From Helichrysum umbraculigerum (Eukaryota; Streptophyta; Magnoliopsida; Asterales; Asteraceae): a DNA stretch of 64,000 bases. The notes below the pieces were generated by a model. The model saw only the letters and a program-made list of their open reading frames with translations. It was not told where the DNA came from and searched no databases. Shown here piece by piece: positions 58,511 through 64,000 of this stretch (within the stretch, counting starts at the first letter, position 1; each line of letters begins with the position of its first letter). The DNA lies in contig CATIUR010000003.1 of NCBI GenBank assembly GCA_949592205.1, positions 80,938,501-81,002,500 of the forward strand, read 5' to 3'. A program made the position numbers and the translations under genes.

Positions 58511-60609
58511 AGTGGAATTTAATTCGAATCGATTTTGATTTTCAAAATAGTTAATTCCTTTTCTCGTTTACAAAACTATTGTCAAATGACAAGTGACTTG
58601 GGAAAAAGAACATAGAAATAAAAATGTAACAGAAATAAAATAAAGTAAAACTTCTTTTTGGTATTTTCTTTAAAATTGCAAAAAAAGTAAATAAATAAAA
58701 TAAAACTAATTAACACTCTATTTTTGGGGACGGAGTTGTTTGAGTCTGGTTAGGGATCATATTAGTATAACAAACAATTTTTAGGAAATAGTAAGTGTTA
58801 TCTCGATTACCAGTATATTTGTCCACTTTAAATTTACTTAACATATTTAAAGCAGCATTTACAAAAATTAGTTCAAGACGATTATTGGTATTGTTTGACC
58901 ACCTAAGCATGTTACATCCATGTTGCGGAACTTTCCAAAATTAAGAGATTGTCAGGCCAGAACGCATGACTTAGCACCGCACATAAGGATAAATGTTTCA
59001 ATCACTCACTCTCAACCTATAAAACTACAAGGTAAGGAAATAAATGATATAATCACTCAATTAAGCCAAGTCGTGACGTATTGTTACCATAGGCTTGCCA
59101 GAGGATCAAATCTCCACCGTCTTGGTGTGAGCACCAAGTGAATTCTCAGAGAAGGCATTCTAATGCAGTGTTGTATAATGATGTAGGTGTAGATGGAATG
59201 GGTATGTCAGACTCATAAATTGGTGTAAAATGGTAGTCAAAACCCCATAAAAATGTTGGTAATGTTATCTAGGAATTTTATAATGTGACAGGAAGAAACA
59301 TAGGATTCATGTGCTAAATCAAAAGAATTACTTTTGATTTCACTTGATAAATTCACATTAATTCACATTTTGATATTGAGATAATTGCATTCTATGACTT
59401 TCTATGAACCCTATGTAACGAACTTTTGGACCAACCATCCTAGACCCGAAAAAGGCCTTCAGTGGCTAGGTGTAAAACACCCCTCGGGAACTACTTGTTT
59501 AGGAATTCAAAGGCCATTTAGTTGACTACAATATCCAATATCTGGCTTAAACATTTACTGATGTTAACTTCCATAACTTTTGTTGGTTTGATATAATAAC
59601 TTATTTACTTTTCACAAGTTAAATTAATATTATTCAACTACAACTGCGGGTATAGATTTTAACATTAGAATCCCTTATAAAATGATTTAAGTCACATTTT
59701 GTGAAAAAGAGTTTCAAAATTCACACTAGATAACATTTTAAGAAAGATGAATTGGAATTTGACTTCTCAAAAATTGGGGATAATTTATGGATGGTATGAA
59801 TGTGGAAGTATCTAAGGGTTTCTAGCACTAAAAATGAGTGCTACGACCTGGGTAGACTGGAGATAAATGGTTTTAAAAGAAAATAATATCTAAAATAATC
59901 AAGATTCCTTGACCGATTATTGAGACTCGTAATGATCAAATAAATGATCTATAATAATCCCGATAATTGGTTAGAAATGCAAAATTATTTGGATTAAGCT
60001 CCAATTCCTACAGAATACCTCCTCATCATACAAGTTCACCTATATCACATCTCTGTGATCTCACAGCGGCCTCGAAATGCATCACCAAGGCAAGTTCTAG
60101 AACGAGATACAGTCACCGGCACACTCATAGCAATAAAATATATAAACACTAAAAGTAAGTGTTTTATGAAGGCGCAATTTTCTCACATTAGAACTGGGGC
60201 TACAAGGGTGCTAGTCATGCAATTCACCCAATGAGGTTGCTTTCGAAGACATATCTCAAAATTTTGTAAGCAATAGAGATCACTAGAAAGTTCAGTAACT
60301 GGTTTTGTACCATGCCTACCAATACATCATATGATGAATCTAATGTTTATAAAAGCTGTATTAAGTATGCTTGATAAACCTACTGATATATCAAGGATAA
60401 ACCTTAAAATTTCGATTTTGTGCATGTTACCGAATGTACTATCATATCCCAAGTTGTTTACAGACACAACTCAACGTCTATTTTAAAATTTAGCAACCGT
60501 GCATTTTCTTTAATACTAACAAGTATAAAGAGTGGCTGTTGCCTCTCTCTCTTTTTTTTTTAAATCAAAAGCAATTTATTATTCAAAAATTAAAATTCCA
60601 AGTCACAAA
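58511..60609 (-). other. C1 noncoding region with hairpins and blocks shared with Athila elements
   Basis: No credible ORF. In sense order there is AAAGAG/CTCTTT flanking GAGGCAAC (60557-60523), hairpin 1 AAACACT/AGTGTTT (60164-60144), block A (60124-60034) with TAGAACTTGCC and GATGCATTTCGAGG, hairpin 2 TAGCACT/AGTGCTA (59843-59823), and block B (59121-59052). Block B has GGTGGAGATTTGATCC, GGCAAGCCTATGG and GGCTTAATTGAGTGATT. The order and sense equal those of E0, E1 and E2, which belong to a different superfamily. Confidence 0.7.
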
Positions 60610-62390
60610 TCACTGTTTACTTTGAAAGAACCTTAAACCGATCATGTAGACCAGTTCATCAAAGCGAGAGCGCAAAAAGGCTTTTGTGAAAAGGTCCGCA
60701 TACTGTTTAAGGGTATCTATGTGGACAACATCTATGAGGTGTTTCTCAAAGCAATCCCGTATAAAGTGGAACCTAAGTTCAATGTGTTTAGTCTTAGAAT
60801 GTTGTACGGGATTGTGTGTGATAGATACGGCAGCAGTGTTATCAATATAAATAGGAGTCATAGAGAGATTGAACCCGTAATCACGCAGTTGGTGCTGAAT
60901 CCAAAGAACTTGAGAACAGCAACTCGCAGCAGCCACATACTCGGCCTCTGCCGTGGAAATGGTAACCGCAGTCTGCTTTTTACACTACCAAGAAACCAAG
61001 CGTGATCCAAGGAACTGACAACCCCCCGTTGTTGACTTCTTATCCTCCTTGCAGCCACCAAGATCCGAATCCGAATAGGCAGTTAGATCAAAGTTTTTCT
61101 CATTTGAATACCAGAGACCAAGAGTTGGCCTGTAGTTGAGATATCCAAAAATTCGCTTAGCTGCCTTCATATGAGAAACCTTAGGATTTGCTTGAAACCG
61201 AGAACAGAGAGATACAGCAAACACTATATCTGGTCTTGATGCAGTCAGGTACATGAGAGAGCCTATCATTGAGTGATAGTCCTTCTCCTTGCAGTCTTCA
61301 TCTTACTCATTAGGGCCAAGATTATGTTTGACGTCAATTGGGGTGCCATAGGTTTTACAGTCGAGCAAGTCATACCGAGTCAACATATCTTTGACATACT
61401 TTGACTGATGAATGTAAATGCCATTGTCAGACTGCTCGACTTATAGTCCTAAAAAGAACGTAAGCTCCCCCATAGCACTTATCTCAAATTCAGATTTCAT
61501 CAGCTTCTCAAAATCCTTGCACAAATCATCATTGGTTGATCCAAAGATGATGTCGTCCACGTAAACCTGCACAAGTAACATATCCACTCCTTCCCTTTTG
61601 ATAAAGTGCGTGCTGTCGATCTGACCTCTTTCGAAACCATTTTTCAGCAAATACTTCGCCAGCCTCTCATACCATAGTCTAGGCGATTGATGAAGACCAT
61701 ACAAATCTTTCTTCATCTTGCAAACATAGTTCGGATGCTTTGGATCTTCAAAACCGGGAGGCTGTTGCACGTAAATCACGGCATCGACATCTTCATATAG
61801 AAAAAGCACACTTTATGTCAAGTTGATACATACGGAATCCTTTGTATGAAGCATACGCTAAGAAAATGTGGATCGATTCCAAACGAGCCACAGGAGCAAC
61901 GACTTCATCATAGTCTAGACCCTCAACTTGACTAAAGCCCTGAACCATAAGTCGTGCTTTATTCCGAATAACTACCCCTCGATCATCCATCTTATTGCGA
62001 TACACCCAACCATTACCGGTCAGGTGTGCACCTTTGAGTAAAGGAACTATTTCCCAAACTTCCATCTTATTGATTTGTGTAGTTCCTCTTGCATAGACTC
62101 GACCCATGATGGATCTTTTAAGGCTTCATCAATCTTTTTAGGCTGTATTTGAGATAGATAACATGACTCTATCTTAGCCATAAGCACCTGAAGCTGCTGT
62201 GCTGGAGTTTGCTTAACATGTTGGCGTGTTCTAACTCCAGCATTTAAATCACTAATGATGTTCTCAGTAGGATGATCATTATGAATTCGTGTCTGTGGAA
62301 TGGCATCTGGCACAAGATCCACTCCCAAATTATTCAGATCTCCCTCAGCGGCGGGAGCATCATCTTTCTCGAGAATAATAGCAGTTTCAG
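60610..62390 (-). pseudogene. C1 reverse transcriptase and RNase H
   Basis: RT has VWEIVPLLKGAHLTGNGWVY, QPPGFEDPKHPNYVCKMKK, LYGLHQSPRLWYERLAKYLL and the catalytic VYVDDIIFGS. RNase H has AYSDSDLGGCKEDKKSTTGG, STAEAEYVAAASCCSQVLW and ADLFTKAF. Frameshifts lie near 62080 and 61800. In-frame stops follow RT at 61441-61443, then near 61305, and within RNase H near 60988. The residues (Y-V-D-D, FGST) fit Sireviruses. A single RNA-dependent polymerase and RNase H make the cDNA. Plus-strand frames here are shadows. Confidence 0.92.
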
Positions 62391-64000
62391 TTAGAGAAAG
62401 ATTGCTTGGTGCTTCATCTTTTCTTCTTCTTCTTCTTCTTCATCATGATCATAAAAGTAAGAATATTCAAACTCTTCTTCTCCATCTTCCTCTAACGTAG
62501 GCATGTTCGGATCATCAGGAAACTTTGCTGCATCTACAGTTTTAGAAGTCGAAGGTATAGCAGACGATGGTTGTGGAGGAGATGATTCAGTTGTGGGTTT
62601 TTGTAAGGGTGAGGGTGTGGTATCAGGTGTTGGAGAGGGCGATGAAGTGGGTGGTGAGGTTTGTGTTTGATTAGATACCGACTCAGGAGTTGGATTTGAT
62701 GGTTTGGAAGGTGATACAGATGGTTCATTAAGAATATGAATTCCATGCAATAAAGTAACCAGATCATCCGCATTCGCTTCTTCTTCTTCCGGTATGTTGA
62801 AAGAATTGAACACATCCTCGTAATTGAAAAACCAATCAAGACCCGTACCTTGAGGAGGATCCGTAGAACGCAAACATTTAACCTCATACTGTTCCTCTAT
62901 CTGATGAGTCTCCTTGTTGAAAACTCTTTTGTTTGGAGAATTAACCGAGTATCCAAGGAAAATACCTTCAGTGGCCTTTTCACCAAATTTAGAAACCTTA
63001 TCCTTTGTAATCATTATTAAGCACGGACACCCAAACGGTTCAAGAAACTGTAAATTCGGCTTACGGTTATTGAAGAGTTCATAACATGTTTTGTTCTTCT
63101 TCTTAACCGTGAGCACGTGATTCAAAACATAACAGGCAGTGTTGACTGCCACCGCCCAGAAGATTATCGGTAACTTAGAATCAGCCAACATAGTCCGAGC
63201 TGTCTCGATGATTGTCCTGTTCTTTCTTTCTGCGACTCCATTCTGTTGTGAAGTCCTTGGAGCACTAAATTGATGCTCAATACCTCTTGAAGCACAAAAC
63301 AATTCGAGAGTTGAGTTTTTGAATTCAGTTCCATTGTCGCTTCATATCCTTTTCACCTTTAGGTTGCACAGATTTACCAACTTATCCAACAAATAAACCA
63401 AAATATCAGGTGTTTCCCCCTTTGAAGCTAGAAAGTAGACCCACGAAAACCTTGAGTAGTCATCAGTAACTACCAAGCAATATGATCTACCACCAATACT
63501 CTTAGTTGAAACTGGACCGAAGAGATCCATATGCAAGAGTTCCAATGGTGCAGCAATAGAATTCACCACCTTAGACTTATGGGACTTCTTATGGAGTTTG
63601 ACCTTGTGGCATGAGATACAGTCATCTTTTATTGCAAATGTCTGCTTTGGAACTCCATTTACCAAATCGTTCTTGATAAGAAAATTCATCTTTCGAAAAT
63701 GAATGTGTCCCATTCGTCTGTGCCAAAGGAGTGAATCTTTCTTAGAAGCCTTCGAAAGGAGACAAGTGTACTCATTTGTAGTCTCCACTGTTCGCATATT
63801 CATCACATAAGTGTCACTCTTTCGTGGTGCTCGCATCAGCACCCATTCCTCAGGAATGACATACCCTGGCTTCAAAATCACACATTCTATTTTTGTGAAC
63901 GCTGTGGTGTAATCTTTATCGCAGACTTGTGAAACGCTCAGCAAGTTGTGATTCAATTGCTCCACATAATTCACATTCTCAAAGCTAACCTTTCCATTTG
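62391..64000 (-). pseudogene. C1 integrase, continuing beyond the window
   Basis: The frame is open at the window end. It has the pre-integrase and HHCC finger (LLWHRRMGHIHFRKMNFL, CISCHKVK) and the DDE core: MDLFGP, DNGTEF and QQNGVAERKNRTI. The C-terminal part has FGCPCLIMITKDK and KATEGIFLGYSVNSPNKR. A TGA at 63342-63344 lies just before the second Asp. After residue about 180 of the second part comes a Ser/Pro/Thr linker toward RT (62840-62391), ending in a run of Glu. This is a typical copia layout, with INT upstream of RT. Confidence 0.92.

Larger units (their letters stand above)
41405..64000 (-). mobile_element. C1: Sirevirus-like Ty1/copia element, minus strand, running off the window
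   Basis: The 3' end is a 413-bp LTR (41405-41817). On the minus strand the order is integrase (from 64000), RT, RNase H (to 60610), a 2.9-kb noncoding region, and an envelope-like ORF (57689-41868). That order, with INT before RT, defines copia. RT residues and the ORF after pol point to Sireviruses. E5 (43318-56413) interrupts the envelope-like ORF with the GGTTG duplication. The 5' LTR, gag and protease lie beyond 64000. Confidence 0.85.

Noticed and set aside
58710..59141. Short ORFs near conserved block B of C1
   Set aside because: They lie in the AT-rich noncoding region, and the conserved positions do not follow a codon pattern.

Overview
This window is plant nuclear DNA made almost entirely of nested LTR retrotransposons. 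No host gene, rRNA, tRNA or CRISPR array was found. Athila, Tekay-type chromovirus and Sirevirus-type copia coding regions, tRNA-Asp and initiator-Met primer sites and long AT-rich LTRs all point to a higher plant. The style of the copia envelope-like ORF and of the Tekay elements suggests Asteraceae; that is recognition, not proof.

Layout. An old, RT-less Athila-like element on the plus strand (E0, 1755 to at least 41404) is the background. It is broken by four insertions. (1) A minus-strand LTR at 1-1754, cut by the window edge. (2) A minus-strand Athila element E1 (2193-34254, target duplication GTAGG), which carries in its 5' leader a plus-strand Athila-like element E2 (12113-31774, duplication AACGG), which in turn carries a plus-strand Tekay chromovirus E3 (19778-27737, duplication GAACC). 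(3) A solo LTR (37138-39666, duplication CCTAC). (4) A minus-strand Sirevirus-like copia element C1 (41405 to beyond 64000), whose envelope-like gene is split by a minus-strand Tekay element E5 (43318-56413, duplication GGTTG). Nesting reaches four levels (E0>E1>E2>E3).

Coding content. E1 has a decayed gag-PR-RT-RH-INT and, after a candidate intron, a short proline-rich exon. E3 and E5 are chromodomain gypsy elements with in-frame stops; E5 also has an extra ORF upstream of gag ending in a membrane-anchor-like segment. C1 has INT, RT and RNase H followed by a long noncoding stretch and an envelope-like ORF. E0 and E2 have no RT or integrase. Both encode an unrecognised protein with the same domain twice, at the same 141-residue spacing. 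All these genes are pseudogenes or unverified except the E2 ORF (14771-16075) and the E5 upstream ORF (51700-52494), which are open.

Most interesting. The noncoding part between pol and the 3' end is laid out alike in the three Athila-type elements and in the unrelated copia element: hairpin, conserved block A, second hairpin, conserved block B, in the same order and sense. The hairpin stems differ in sequence but stay paired. Other signals are a palindrome array phased at about 20.5 bp upstream of the LTR TATA box, triplets of CTAAGTGTGGGAT spaced about 60 bp, tRNA-like A/B-box modules in a Tekay LTR, and GTCGC hairpin arrays shared by a solo LTR and the copia element. All assignments come from reading the sequence; no database search was possible.
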